A stretch of DNA of 64,000 bases from Plasmopara viticola. Taxonomy: Eukaryota > Oomycota > Peronosporomycetes > Peronosporales > Peronosporaceae. Of this stretch, positions 1-13,333 are shown in pieces; positions within the stretch are counted from its first letter, which is position 1; each line of letters begins with the position of its first letter. The stretch covers positions 62,001-126,000 of the forward strand of contig MBPM02000061.1 of assembly GCA_001695595.3 (NCBI GenBank), written 5' to 3'. The notes under the pieces are model-generated. The model saw only the letters and a list, made by a program, of their open reading frames with translations, did not search any database and was not told the origin of the DNA. The position numbers were made by a program, and so were the translations under genes.

Positions 1-471
1 CAGAGGGTACGGAGGACCTGAAGTCAATGAAGTTGCGTCCAAAGATGATAAAATTGATGTGATCATGTAAGAATTGGGGGCCTTGCGTTTGAATCTGCAA
101 AAAAGAGATTGAAGTATCAACTTCCGAATACTTTAATAAAGAGATCTTTTCAAAAGATAAAGAAGCTCTACTCAAAAATGGATTTGCTTAGCAAAGGGAC
201 AGTCTCGATATGATTTAACACTTCTTGATGCTTGCACCGATTGTAATAGATTCTTTACAGAGCTGTATACGTCAGATGCTGAATGCTTTTCTATCTTTGA
301 GTTTTCATTTCGCATTTCGAATTCCACCGCTTTATGTACTCCGCTTCTGCAACAAAACCAGTATCTTTGACATCGCTATGATACTTTTTTTTAGCTGCAC
401 TTCTTTAATTATCCAAATAGGTTGTATCAGTAGCCAAAGTCGAAATGCACTATTTAAATGGCTGAAAAATC
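1..471. other. Upstream flank of the Crinkler pseudogene, no gene seen
   Basis: AT-rich sequence with only short open frames in conflicting phases. Nothing in it resembles a known domain, and I see no RNA gene. It may hold the old promoter and 5' leader of the CRN gene that follows. Confidence 0.5.
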
Positions 472-498
472 ATGAAGTCCCTAACCCACAGGAAAAAC

Positions 499-2361
499 AT
501 GGCAAAGCTGGCCTGCGCGCTAGTTGGAGTAAAGGAAACTGCTTTTTCCTTGACGATTGATGCTAACGAGTCTGTGGATGGCTTGAAGAAGGCCATCAAA
601 AAGAAGAATAGGAACACAATCGCGTGTGATGCACACGAACTGCAGCTGTTCCTCGCCAAAAAGGGCGACGACACGTGGTTGAATCAAGATGGCGCGGAAG
701 CTGTAACGCTCGATGAACGTGGACACCCGGAAAGCTTTGCGCACATGGATTCGTTGTTGTGGATTATAAATCCAAAAAAGTGTGGGGAGAGATTTGAACC
801 AAATGGGGAGGATATTTAAGTGTTGGTGGTGTTTTCAAAGCAAGAACGAACGGCTGCAACTTCTTGGAAGCTTGCATCGTTTCGACCGCATGCAGAAAGA
901 ATAAATTTATAACTGCCTCATCTCTCACGTAAAGTATTGGTGGAGAAACTCTTCTGCGCGTTGAGAAAGACCAACTTTGTTTTACTTTCAGCGCCCGCAG
1001 GATCAGGAAAGACTTCGCTGTTGACGTTGTTTGCTCACCGACATTCTGAACTTCGCTACGTTTCCATCGCGTTTGATGATTCCAAAGCAAATGCCACAGA
1101 TCTTGTTACCCGCCATGGTGTCGACGTTGCTCGAAAGACGTGTCGTATTCCGGGTGACAAGATGTGCGTCTTTATGCTGGATGATTGTCAGCGGCAGTAC
1201 CACGATATGGCATTCTGGACTGTTCTAGTTAAAGATTCGTCGTCATGGTTGCTGCCACACATTCGATTTATCATCTCCGCGACTCATTTGCTCGAAACTG
1301 ACGCCCCTAAAAGTCCAATTGCGTTTAGTAGCATTCTGTGGAAATTTACAAGAAACGATTTTCTAATCAGTGACGAGGAGGCACATCAAATTGTTTATTT
1401 TGAGAACGGCTTTCCGTCGCAATTATGATTTCCCACGTTGATGGAAGTCGTCATACGTGAGTGCAATGGACACATTGCCTCGTTGCGTTTGTCGTGTGAT
1501 ATTCTGTTTGTGCACTACTCGAACGCCGTCGCTCCAGTTGAAAAAGAAGTGTTAGATTATTACTTGTCGGGCATTTTCGTCAATCAATAGGCACGCTGTT
1601 TTGGAAGTGGGCATACAACACCTGCCGGTCGCAATCTTTAATCATTTCTCACCAAGTGTCTGGTCCGCGATAGTACATGTGGTCTGTTGACCATGCAATT
1701 GAACGAAGATGAAAAGCATGGCTTTACGCGGCTGAAGAAAGCAGGGATCGTTACTCAGGATGGCCAAGGCTATGTTATGTTTGCTTCTCCCTTGGCGGAG
1801 AGGTACTACAACAAGTGGCTGTTTCCAAATCGTGCTAAATGCAACCCAAAGTCAATACACGACTTAATCAAAAAAGTGATTGCAAGTATGTCTGCATGTG
1901 AGCTCAGACAGTCGGTGGTTGGTTCAGATAGCATCCCAATGAAAGCTGCTTTTCAGCACCAATTCATGGCTGCTCTTGCGCTTCACACGTTGCCTACATG
2001 TAACATTTGTCCAGAGCTGTCAAGAGTTTTTTTAGATTCGCCTCGTCAGCTCGACCAGCGCACCGATGGTGAAATCGACTTCTTTCTGAATGGAAGCCTT
2101 CGATGGGGAATCGAATTGCTCGAAAATAGTGGCGGGATGGGTGAGCACACGGCTCGGTTTGCAATTACTGGGAGGTATGCTGCACTCGCAGTGACGGATT
2201 ACGCCGTCGTAGATCTCCGATGCAATCACACTGGAAGAATCACAAACGTTATTCGCGAACCAAAAAGGATCACAGTTTTCTTCAAGGCTGGAGATTTTTC
2301 GTCATGTCGCTGCATTTTCAAATTGGATGAGGACCCGGAGCCGATTATTTTGAAGTACTAA
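499..2361 (+). pseudogene. Crinkler (CRN) effector pseudogene, header + P-loop NTPase + nuclease-like domain
   Basis: CRNs are oomycete host-translocated, usually nuclear, effectors. The header starts [10 protein letters not shown], keeps [14 protein letters not shown] (the LFLAK motif) and reaches the expected HVLVVVP site. There the reading frame has a stop (817-819) followed directly by VLVVF, so the stop sits where the His of the motif should be. Downstream, in the same frame, comes a P-loop NTPase with Walker A APAGSGKT (about 991-1014) and a Walker B-like VFMLDD (about 1168-1185). The C-terminus looks like the CRN restriction-nuclease fold: GEIDFF and WGIELL (about 2068-2118) carry the usual acidic residues. 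Further in-frame stops lie at 910, 1426, 1588 and 1639. No net frameshift is needed from 499 to 2361, so the copy died by point mutation. The start was chosen at MAKLACA because CRN headers begin there; an ATG 27 bases upstream (472) is less typical. An intact gene would give about 620 residues. There is no signal peptide, which is common in CRNs. Confidence 0.9.
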
Positions 2362-5300
2362 TGATGAGGTCACCAGCCGCTGAGGAATAAATGTCTGGAG
2401 CTTCCAATCGCCTGATTGCAAATTTGAACTTTATTTTATTAGCCTGTCCAAACCGATAGTGTTGTGATAGTAGCGATTTGCCCCCTTCCCTTGTCCAGAT
2501 TTTCTTTGAAGGATGGACATTTACATTCATATTTACACATTCAAGGGAAATATCGCTTATCGTTCCAACAATCTATCTAAGAACTTGCTCTTGAGTTTGC
2601 CCCACCTTATGATACAATTATTATCTCCATTTTAGAAGTTTCATTGTAAAGAGTTGTGTGAAACAATTGCACGCGCTTCGATGAGCTATTCCGTGCTGAA
2701 GTTCATCTCATACCCTATTGTCGTGATTGTTGGTCGTATAATAATCGACAGTATGACGCATCTTGATCATTAACTTCCTTATTTGGATCTAATTCAGATA
2801 TAGGAAGTCGCGATATTTAAAATATTTCAAAGCAGAGGTGATTTTTCTAGAATTCATATATTAGTTAATTTTTTCCACTAACATGATCCTTACCATTAAT
2901 GCACTTCTTATCGAAGTAAAATGTGCAAACATTTATTCAACCAATTTTCGTACTAGTTTACCTTCATACGACCAATGCAAGCAGAGTGCACTTAATTACC
3001 GTATCAAATATTCATGACCACTTTGCTTCTAAAGCCTATAGAATATAAATTTACGATCGAATTTCTCTCATTTTTGTGTCTCTCAGCTATGCTCCAACCC
3101 TTCGCAAAATTCCGTGCTGGAAAAATTCAAGGAAGCTTTATTTAAATGAGGAGCTAAGAAAAATTTATTTGGCTGTGATGGGGAGGGGTACATGATGTGT
3201 AAAATAGCTTTGTGGATCTAAGAGGGCTAAAAGTTCTCTAGGGTCGTGTGAGAAACGATAAAAAAAATTACACGGAACGTCCAGCATATAATACTACTAT
3301 TCTGACGGTTCACTTCTTTTAGGCGTTTCGATGGAGCACACACTTCGCCTTATGCATCCGCGCTGTCATGACGTACTCTCTACATCATACAACAGCTCGT
3401 AGGGAAGATGATGAAGCGCCAGCATTTAGAGCGTGCAACAGGAAGCATAAAGCGCTTCCGACGACGCACTTTAGTAAAATTAGATAAAAGTTTTCTTCGA
3501 TACAAATCAACAACGTCCAAATTGAGCGATAAGTTGTCAAATGTAAAGCTTCATTCGTCCGCCACGAAGCGACGTCATATATGCTTGAAAGCAGCAACGC
3601 CATCAAGCCATATCACGTTCACGGATTATCATGGTACGACGCTAAGCTATAAACAAATATTATCCGGAGATCGGTCGATTAGATTAAAGCTGCCCATGAA
3701 ATCGCAAACACAATTTCATCGACAAGCAAAATGAGAAGCGGAAAGACTTCGGGACAGAGAAGCGGACAGAATAGCCAATACCTTAATACAATTATTCTCC
3801 ACCCGGTAAGTCGTATATAGTGGGACATTTTGTGTACATTCATCTTTAAGAGAGCTTTCTTTGGAATCTCAGATCCACAAACCTATTAAACACCTAATAA
3901 AAACCAAATGGACTTTTCAATCAACATCATCACAGCACCAAAAAAGTTGCTGCACTTCGGGGCATAGTGATAGACACAAAAACGTCTGGGAAATAATTTT
4001 TTAATTCCTCATTTCAATCGCCAACGTACAAAAAGAGTTCATTACTCATATTTCTTCCATAAGTGTATACGTAAAACTTGTCAATTTTTTCCTCTTAAAA
4101 TTCTCAATTAACTATTTTTAAAAATCGGCGAAGTCTTCGAACGCACTCAAGCAGCTTCTGAAACTAAAGATTCTATCTAAAGCCTGGGTAGACCCTTATT
4201 GACTTATGATGCGTGATAGAAAGGGGCGCGTTGGACACATCACAAATTTGTATAAAGTCATCTAACTTAAATGATTAGTGAACGTTGGAACTCATCTTTA
4301 TGTGTCTCTCAACTATAATTTTTCAAAAAAGATTTTAAATAACATTTAATCAAGATACAAGCTAATTGATAAACACTTTGAAGAACCGTTTGATCGTGAC
4401 TAAATAAGTCGAATCGATACATCCATATTCAAGGAATTGATCTTAATTTCCTCTAGAAAAAATATCAGATCCAAGATTATCGATCAATATAAATCGAAAA
4501 ATTTCAAATCTCTTCTTTGAGAAGCGAAGCTGATATACACTCAAACGATCATAGAAATCATTCACTTGATGGTAGAAAAGTAGGCGATTTAGATGAGAAC
4601 GGATAATCGACACATTTTAAAATGGACCTAGGGAGTGCTTCAAAGTTGATATTGATAAGGTGGAGCTAGAATCATTTATAGTGTCTATAAATAGCTTCAG
4701 ACAATTAAAGAGGACAAATTTTGAAACAGCGAACACGCAATGTGTATTGCTGAGATTGATAAAGCTATAACCGAATATGTTTGCCCAAAATGTGAAATGG
4801 TTTTTGAATCCGCTACTAAATTAAAAAATTAAAATAATTAACGAATTTAAAACATTGAATCTTTTTCACCTCAAGCGACACTTTACCGACCAACAAAATC
4901 AATTCGCTAAATGGGAAATATGCTCAAAGACTTAAAGCTTCTATATTGACCATTTCATCGCATATGGCTTTCAAGCCATCCATAAATCACTCGATGGAAA
5001 CAAAATTCGTTTTGAATAGCGGATTGCTCATATCATGGAATGGTTATGCAAAATCACTATCCCGTTGAGCTGAATACGAAGAGCGACCAACTATTGTCAT
5101 CGAAATTAAATATTAAGATGTGAGTGTATAAAATGTAATATATTGAATGGAGAAGTGAGAATATAAAAGTAAGCAGCTCTGCATCAGCTAGTATCGGTAC
5201 ATCAATACGATCGCTGATAAGGAAATCAGACACAACAAAAACAAGCTAAACATCCTTTTTGAAAAGTTAAACGCTTAAAGGCATTATATACGATGCCACT

Positions 5301-8300
5301 TGAGCGAACAGCAATTGACGAATCTGATTGTCAAGTACCTCTTTTGGTTTCATTTCAAGTGAATATAAAAATATCTTGATCAAGAAATTTGTTTTTGGAT
5401 GTAATCGGTGCAATGGTCGTAAAAAAACCGGGCTTTATATGCATTGCTACTAATAAGCTAAAAATGCTTGACAATAGCACATACATTACATAGGGAACAA
5501 CCTTAAATGTATAATATATTTTGGTAAATGCGAATGTAAAGATAAAATTTGATGCATTTTCGAGTTGCCAAAAGCCAATATCCCGTACGAATGTATCACA
5601 ACATTTAATAAGCTAAACGAAAATCAAGCGAAAGGACCTTCTCGGTCGTAGTGATGTATGGAACCACTGCTCGACCGGTTCTTCGTAATGCATGAGACCC
5701 TATTCCTTTTTGGTTGATGCAAGAGCGTCATTTGCTTGACCGCGTTATGTAAACTTGCTGCGCCACAAGGACGGTTCAGTCGTCCAATAACACAAGCAAG
5801 CCGTTCAAAAAGTCGTTCGCTTTATCTATGCACATATCTTGTCGTGGCAGTCTTGCCATCCATTGTGAGCTATCGACGCAATTACTGAACAGTTGTTATC
5901 AACCCGACACCCTACTGATCTTGGTAATCCAGTAAATATCTGGTTGAAACCATGCAAGGTACGAAATGTCAACTACGCAATCGAATACGTAAACAAAACT
6001 GATGAGTGAGCAGTCGTCGCTGCTTCAGAAGCCGTCGAGCATATATGGCACCGACAGTTCTTGCCGCGAGATGCGGTGAGACTTATTGACGGATAGTCTG
6101 GCGATGATTATGCCAAAAGTCTAACAAACCAGAATTTTCTGTGAAAGTATCAACAAAAACGACCGAAAGCTAATCTTCATCGCACTTTAACCTAAAAGTA
6201 CGTGGCACGGTCTCCAGGCACTGGCGTCGTCAAGACATACAATGACTCTACTTGAGTAGTGGATTAAATAGAAGGTCGGATCGTCATTGAGAGGCTGAGA
6301 CTCCCTTTGGCTAGAATGAATTCCTACTCACTACCGATTCAGCTTTTGTTTATAAAGCAGCCTAGGGATAGCTTTGAAGCACACGTTACTCTATTTCATC
6401 TTTGGTACACGAGATAGAGCCGGGCGATGACCGGAGATTCCGCACTGGAAACAAGACATGATCCGACATGACGGCCATAATCACAGTGGAAGATTACTCT
6501 CATCAGAGGACATAAGAAAAAATTGCGTCAATTATTTTCTGCCATATAGACACACAAATGACTTTTGTAGACGAGGGCACCGCAACGTAGTCCTCGCAAA
6601 AAGAAAGGGACAATTGTCTCTTCGAGCAAAAAGGTTCGACTCGTTGAATAAATTACCAACTTTTAGCCATGCATTCAAAACACAAAGACGTAGGCCTATG
6701 AGGTTATACAATCTGGCTCTGTGACATTTAAAAAGCATTTCGTAATAAAGTTGCGCATCGATGGTGTAAATAAGCCACAAGATCCATTCATCATGAGGCA
6801 GCTTAACAAGGTAGAGGTCACCCTTGTTTACATTAAATTGAAAAAGAAGTATGCAGTAGCGTAAAGCCTCTCTGCGAAAGGGTCCAATTTTGTCTTTTCT
6901 GGATAGCCACAATATTAGAACGCGCACCTGTACTGTTGGCGCCTCGGCCAAATGCGAGACGACGACGCTCCAAATTCTTTAATCACCGATAAAGTAGTGG
7001 CCTACTAAGCCGATTCTGGGATAAGTAGACTTCTCATCTCTATTGCATCAATTTTGGGCAAAGCGAGGCACATGGTATTTGCCGCTTTGTTTAGCTGAAT
7101 GAACTCCGATATGTTTGACGCTGTTGTTTCCGCAATGTATTAATGAAGTAAGAACCATTTCGAACACCACTGCGAGGTAGAGCAAAGCTCTACAAAAAGT
7201 GAGTAACTAGCTAGCTTATGTATACAAGATTTCAAATCGTTCACTGTGAAACGTAGCAATGCTGTGTGCTTTAAGAGTATTTCTTATGCTCATAGCTTAG
7301 GTACGTTGTGAATCTTGACACGATAAAAGCTACGCAGCTATGTGTGTTTGTCACTCGATCCTGCACAATAAACGGCATATGTGTCTTTGCACTAAACTTA
7401 TTGGCTTCTTCGTATGCATTCATGAGATACAGAGAGTCCCCGAGGGTAAACGACAACGGAATGTTTTGTCTTGGGCAACGATTTGTTTCCGAAATGGTAA
7501 AAGGAGGTGGATAAGTCTAGCAAACGATTTGCACAAGCTTTGCAGGTCATGCAAAGCCTTTGACCATGGGCTTCCTGACAAGATGTTGTCAGATGAAGGC
7601 TTACTGCTTTTCTCTGCAGTTTAAGTAAGCCATGTCTATCGATTGAGACTCCCTTGCTCTCAGTAGCAGGCCTTTCATAGGCAGATAATTAGAAGAAGTA
7701 TAAATGTGTGATCAAAGACGACTTGCGCAGTATGAGATGTGAAACACTCCAGTTGTTAGCCAACAATCATCTGTGGTTGACTTTGCACTCAAAAAAACAA
7801 CTCATGCTTCTGCAATCCTTACAATTTTATCAATAAATAGGCCAAAACTCCTTGAGTTTCGATAATTTTCCAAAGGGAATTTAGGATCGTATCGAAAAAA
7901 TTCTTCTTCCAGGTCCTAATTTGAAGCGCTCATTATGAACAAACAGATTGGTACCGCGAAAAAGTCGGTCATAAGGGCAAAGCATCCGTTTGTATATCGT
8001 ATTTTGTGTATAAGTTGATAAACATGGACGGGAAAAAATTAGATCTCTTTTTTGAAAAGAGGAAAGCGATGTTCGATATGAAAGAATCACCAATAGAAGG
8101 CTTAAGCCTGGTATTCATGAACAGACGAAACATGACATTGATGTCTCTCAAGGATCTTTAGTCGGCATAAACGTTGACCTTCCCACGGTGACTGAATATA
8201 GGAACAACTTCAGAGTTGTCACGAGCTCTAGGACTCTGAGACTCACATGAGTCCTAGTAAGCCCTCGATATCCTTACAAAGCGTTGTCTTCGGACTTGAA

Positions 8301-10354
8301 CTTGTTGGTACAGCGAGTATGGGTGATATTTGCGGCTGATTTTGTTTATAGTTTTCTAAACGAATACGGAGTAATGTTCCCATTAGGCTGAGCAATTTGA
8401 TTGTGGGTGCGTAAAGCGCACCCGAGGTATATCGGAGGCCTTTTTGAGACTTGCGGCTGTCGAGTTGACTGTATATATTTTAGGTGACATGCCTATCTGC
8501 TTCCGAAAGGCCTTGAGAGTTAGAAATCATCCGTGGTCTGACTATAAGGGCTGATTTCAAAAGCATTTTCAGTGCATACGTCCCATTGCGCAATAGCTTG
8601 TGCTGCTTATAAAGAAGGCGTACACGACCTGGTCTAGTACATTTCGATATCCAGAGGTAGTGATACCTTTGAAGGGGGTGTGCTAGAGAGCAGAGACGCT
8701 TTCTCGATGCCAAGAAGCTTTAGTGAAAAGGCGCGCTTATCTTTCATCATACTAAAAAAGACATCGTCAAGGTCATTTGAAGACCGCTGCAATCCAGTAT
8801 TCGGGAAAAGGGAGCTACACATGCAAACCACAATCTTTTGATCGCACGCTAAGGCATAAAAAAGCAATTCAATTTCTGAGCTTGAATCTTATGTTGTCAG
8901 CGCCTGATTGGCATTATGCCTAAATTGCTGCTATCATTCAATCTCATAAGCAATTCTTCAATTGGTAACAGTGCTAAGCCATAAAGCATATAAGGCTAGG
9001 CGCAAGCCATCCTTGTCTTCTGGCTCCGCGCGATTTCTTGTAACATCCCTAAGAACAATTAAATACGGTCATTTAGAGAAGCGCTTGGCCGCAGTAAGGT
9101 CGTGCTAGACAACGACCTTTTAATGGCCACGTTTCTTTCATATATGCCAGCATCCGGAACCACCTTGCGGTGATCAAAGCAGACAAGCGTGCTGCGCGGC
9201 GCTGTGGCCATCATCGTCTCGTAAAAACATTTAAAAGGCTCTCGTTTTCGTCATGCAAATCGCTGTTCAGTGAGACGATGGACCTCTCATGAGACGGCTT
9301 CCTTGGTCGGTACATGTAATGGAAGAGTCAAGTAGTCCATTGCCTAATACGGTAGTGCTTTCGATCTATGCAGGGTTGTCGTCTCTATCTTGACCCGCAA
9401 TAATCCCAGTGAATATATTAGGTGACCTAATCAGATATCCCAGCAGTGGTCCTCGCTGTTTCTATAGGAGAGGCTATTTGCATGGCCGGTATTTTGAAAA
9501 CATTTTGAGGCGTATACCTGGAGATGAGGTGGTTTTGCTTAGCCTGAGACTTTTTCACAGACTCAGCAGGCGAACAGTCAGGCTAAAGCGCTCGTGGCGC
9601 TTCACACCATCCTCATCACCATAAAAGGCGGTGCTTGCGGAGTACCGGGCGAGGGAGAGCAAAAAGCGCGTTTTCTGCCGTCGTGAAGCGTGAGGCTCTT
9701 CGAAAGGCAAGCCGAAAGTGTTTGCGCAATGTCTTGCATAAGCGAACCTATGGCGAGCAAACCATTTCTGGCTTGCCGCCCACGGCGCAGGTGCAACCTC
9801 TGGTGCAGGTACAGCCTTTTGTAAGGACAGCCTTAGGCACAAAGGCTGGTCTTGGAGCAGAGGCACCTTTGGGTGCAGAGCAAATTTTTTGAAGGTTGGA
9901 TTGGTCATCTGTAATTGACCCGGTCGGGCGAGAGCCATTTATGCAGCCTGGTGAGTTATCGTCAAGATTATTTAGTGCAAATGTCAAGTGATAAATAACA
10001 TCTATCCCTCTCAGATTATATGAAATCTCGTCAAACAAAAGGCCAAGCTTTTGTAATAAAAGCTGGCTTATCGTTAAATGGAGCCTCGCGTTCAAAGACG
10101 AATAAATTTCTTGCTTGACTTGCAGAAGTAAGTTTAATTTAGTCCAAACATCGATATTGTATCAAAGAAACAGCTTGTAAACTGCCTCATCACCGGGATT
10201 AGTGAGCTGTCGTACATTAATGTCTTCCTACACAAGCGAAAAGCCAGCTTTAGCCTAAAAGCTCGACTTTATGTAGCGGCCTTCTGATTGCGCATAACTG
10301 TCCATCGAGTTTTTGAGCCTGTATTATGATATGAATACTTATTTAGTAGGACCA
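2362..10354. other. About 8 kb of AT-rich, gene-free DNA
   Basis: I see no recognisable gene here. The longest open frames are 108 codons at 3408-3734 (+, Lys/Arg-rich) and 139 codons at 6532-6951 (-); neither resembles a known family. An ATG-less open stretch at about 7940-8160 (+) is also unrecognised. Around 5600-6250 there are short coding-like phrases broken by stops, which suggests an old transposon, but no RT or integrase motif can be named. A small hairpin (7-bp stem, 5-nt loop, GGGTGCG/CGCACCC) lies near 8417-8435. Confidence 0.5.
3408..3734 (+). CDS. Small basic hypothetical ORF, probably not a gene
   Basis: This 108-residue open frame is rich in Lys, Arg, Ser and Thr and has no signal peptide, membrane segment or known motif. 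It lies alone in gene-free DNA. It may be a chance open frame; I cannot assign a function. Confidence 0.15.
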   Translation: MMKRQHLERATGSIKRFRRRTLVKLDKSFLRYKSTTSKLSDKLSNVKLHSSATKRRHICLKAATPSSHITFTDYHGTTLSYKQILSGDRSIRLKLPMKSQTQFHRQAK

Positions 10355-10377
10355 ATATCAATTAGAGATGGGGACGT
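10355..10377. repeat. Left target duplication and terminal inverted repeat of the hAT element
   Basis: The 8-bp target duplication ATATCAAT occupies 10355-10362 and recurs at 13488-13495. The element starts at 10363 with the 15-bp TIR TAGAGATGGGGACGT. It matches the inverse of the right end (TAGTGATGGGGACGT) at 14 of 15 positions. TAGNG ends and 8-bp duplications are hallmarks of hAT transposons. Confidence 0.95.
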
Positions 10378-10524
10378 CAGCTCAACGTTAAAAACGTTAA
10401 GCCGGTATCCGTTGACGTATTGCAAACGTTTTGAGACGTCCCGGCAACATTAATGTATAGTACACCACACGAGCAGTTTTGAACGGCAGGATAGAAGAAA
10501 GAGCCTACAACGCATCGTCCCCAG

Positions 10525-12880
10525 ATGGAGCTTCCACCATCGAATGATCCTACGCCGCCGCCCCTGTTTAAGATGCGCCGTATTAAGAAGGACGATTACT
10601 GGTCGTTCATCCGACTTATAGCTCCAAACGCACAGCTACCACCGGGAAAGAAGGCGTGGGAATCGTCTGATACAAACTTGGCTTATTGTCTAAAGTGCAA
10701 AAGTTCTTTCAGCTTTAAATCAGGAAGTAGCGCCAGCATTCGAAAGCACATGAATGAGAAACATCCACAAGATCTCAGCAGAGCTGGGCGTGAACAGGCA
10801 TCCAGGCGAGTGGCGATCGCACTTCATGCAACGCGAAAATCTGATGCAATGATGTTTTCTCCGAGAAAGAGAACAAGAAAGATCGATCCAGCTGACGAAG
10901 AGATGGCCACCAGAGCTTTCATTGATTGGATTGCCAAACGACTGCGCCCACTAAGTGTTGCCGACGACAAGGAGCTTCGTGTTTTCTTGACGTTGATTCA
11001 GACGATGAGAGGTCTGTACGAGCTACCCTCTCGCCGCACTATAACTGAAAAAATGCAAAATCACTGTCAGTTCAAGCGATCGCTGGTAAAGACGCAGATT
11101 GCTGAAGATGCAGACTTCTATTCTCTCACATCTGACATGTGGACATCTCGAGCAACAGATAGCTATATTTCGCTAACTATTCATTTTGTGAATTCCAATT
11201 TTGAGATGATGACGTACACTTTGGATGTTATGAGTTTTCGTGGGAAGCACACTGGCACCCAGGATTAAATGCAAACTGGGCGGGCTCATGCGCAAGTGGG
11301 GTCTAGATGTTTCTCGCGTTACCAAAATGGTACGTGATAACGGGTCGAACATTGTCAGTGCGTGTGATGCGCTAGGTGTGCAGCACTTCGAATGCGTGGC
11401 GCATACGCTACATTTGATTGTATCAGGAGCTCTCTCAAAAACAAGTGTCGAAGTGACAATGTGGAAGAGGATAATGACGGGAACGAGGAAGGTAGGGAGG
11501 AGGTTGAAAATATTGCTGACATTGAAGATGAGGAGGAGCAGTGGATTGAGGACCCTGCAATTGAACTGGAAGCTATTGCGTTCTTGGAGCAAGAACTGGT
11601 AGAGATTGAATCCCAAATGATTGCAAGTTCGATAGACAACGTTTCGCATGAATCTGAGCCACTTAACGTTAATGCTGATGACACGCTGGATGGAGGTCTT
11701 CTTGATGGTTGTCTTAGTGTGCGGACAACAACTTCAATTCTAAACGCTATGAAGCAAGCCATGAGTGAAACAAGAATGCATGTTTCTAGCTTTCGCAAAA
11801 TTGTTCACTACTTCAACAAAAGTTCTAAAGGAAAAGACAAGTTGAAGTCGCTACAAAATGTGGCCGTACCTCTTACCGTTATTTCAGATGTAGCCACTCG
11901 CTGGAATAGCACGCATCACATGATTCAACGCCTTCTGCAACTTCGTCCTAGTATCCAATCATTCATGGAGTTTATATTGACAACGAAAGGCAAAGAAGAG
12001 TTCAGCGACGCAAGTTTGTGAGGCCCACTGGAGAAATGTGGTTTAGCATCCAATGCCTCGACAAGCTTCTCGTGGTTTTTGAGCTGGTAACCAAGACACT
12101 ATCAGGTGGAACATACCCCACTGCTACGTTGATATATCCATGTATACGCCTTCTTGAAAAGCGACTATTAAAGCAGAGGATATTTGCCAAAATATCGCCT
12201 GCTCACGCTGGAGAATATTACTATAGCTCGGTGCTGGAACGCATGCATCTCGTCCGTCGGTTTTTCTTGTTTTTGCTCCGAAAAAGATTCAAGCAATTAC
12301 CTTTGGATGTGAAATATTGCTGCTTGCTTGATCCTCAATTCGTGCATGGTGAGTCACTGAACGCAACAGAAAAAATAGAAGGGAGGGAGTTCTTGGTGAG
12401 CGAGGCAATGCGCTCTGCTGGTGCTAATGCCGTCGATGATATCTACAGCACGTGCTCCGATGAGGATAGCGATGAAGAAGAAAACTTCATAAATGATCTC
12501 CTTGGACGCAAGCGAAGATCGCCTCATCCTCAAGTGCAAAACGGGTTGTCGCTTCGTGCAAAAGTAGAAGCAGAGGTGAATCGATACTACGATAGATCCC
12601 ATCAAAAGGCACAAGAAAATACGTGCCAGAAGCAGAAGTCGAAAAACAGCAACTTGACGATGGTCTCAAGTGGTGGCGCGAAAATGGCAGTGATTTTCCG
12701 CTCTTAGCTCCTATTGCGAGGAAATATTTTGGCATGGTAGCTACATCAGTACCTTCAGAGCGCTGCTTCTCGTGGGCAGGAAACATTATTACAGCACGGC
12801 GTAATAGGTTGTCTTCTTCCAACCTAAGAGATCTCATTTTTCTTTACAGCAATACGATTGGCGAGGAACCAGAGGAGTAG
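10525..12880 (+). pseudogene. hAT transposase with frameshifts
   Basis: The N-terminal piece (10525-11268) has a BED zinc finger, with CLKC and HMNEKH as ligands, followed by the start of the RNase H-like core (FYSLTSDMWTS). The frame then shifts near 11260, shown by GKHTG continuing in another frame into LMRKWGL and DNGSNIVSACDALG. It shifts again near 11440, 12018 and 12615. The pieces ECVAHTLHLIVSGAL and DVATRWNSTHHMIQRLL are the conserved hAT core. The last piece (12623-12880) is the hAT C-terminal dimerisation domain: LKWWRENGSDFPLLAPIARK, then ATSVPSERCFSWAG and NRLSSSNLRDLIFLY. A very acidic insert follows the second shift. The shifts occur without plausible introns between the pieces, so I read it as a dead gene of about 780 codons. 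Confidence 0.9.
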
Positions 12881-13032
12881 CTGAAGACGTACGGTAGAAA
12901 CGTGCTAAAGAGTTACATGTTGTAAATAAACTTTTTGCACAACTCACATCACCTTTAATGTGCCAGCAGCCGACTTGTCTTAAAAACTCTTCTCCCGTCC
13001 GTTCTTATGTTTGTGCAGCTTGAACATGGTAT

Positions 13033-13333
13033 TGTATTGTATTGTATTACGTTATCGCGTTGCCAAGTTATGCACGTGCTAGGCTCAGTCTGGCTAGTCC
13101 ACGGCATAGAGTGGTGTCCGCATACGTCGGGTCTCGTTCGGCGGGCAGTGGAGCCAGCACCGTTTAGCGCTGACTTGGTAAGAGCCCAGGTGGCGTCCTG
13201 GTGCTGGAGACCGTCGCGTCGAGGGTGAGACTCGTTAGAGACCTGCAGATGCCCGAGAGCACCTGCCCGAAGCGCGTGAGCATTCAGGCCCCTCGCTTGG
13301 AAGGAGGGCGTCACCCCAACCTTTTCCGAAGCA
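13033..13333 (-). mobile_element. Short LINE-derived non-autonomous retroposon nested in the hAT element
   Basis: This ~301-bp insert carries, in its sense (minus) direction, the LINE-A 5' leader (starting TTCGGAAAAGGTTGGGG), a short scrap of the RT C-terminal coding region (TGGGCTCTTACCAAGTCAG), and the LINE-A 3' end with a (TACAA)n tail. It is flanked by a perfect 13-bp duplication, TTGAACATGGTAT, at 13020-13032 and 13334-13346. This proves insertion by target-primed reverse transcription into the hAT. It shares its first internal junction with the 18.9-kb copy. Confidence 0.9.

Noticed and set aside
5600..6250. Possible gypsy integrase tail
   Set aside because: Short phrases such as WHRQFLPRDAVRLIDG look protein-like, but no zinc-binding HHCC or DDE motif is present.
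9555..9938. 127-codon minus-strand frame, and a Cys-containing KGCTCTRGCTC phrase in another frame
   Set aside because: Several frames are open because the segment is GC-rich and repetitive; no frame shows family motifs or a signal peptide.
10525..12880. Reading the hAT transposase pieces as exons of a spliced gene
   Set aside because: The frame changes occur where the pieces abut or overlap, leaving no room for introns of 50 nt or more with GT-AG ends. Frameshifts are simpler.
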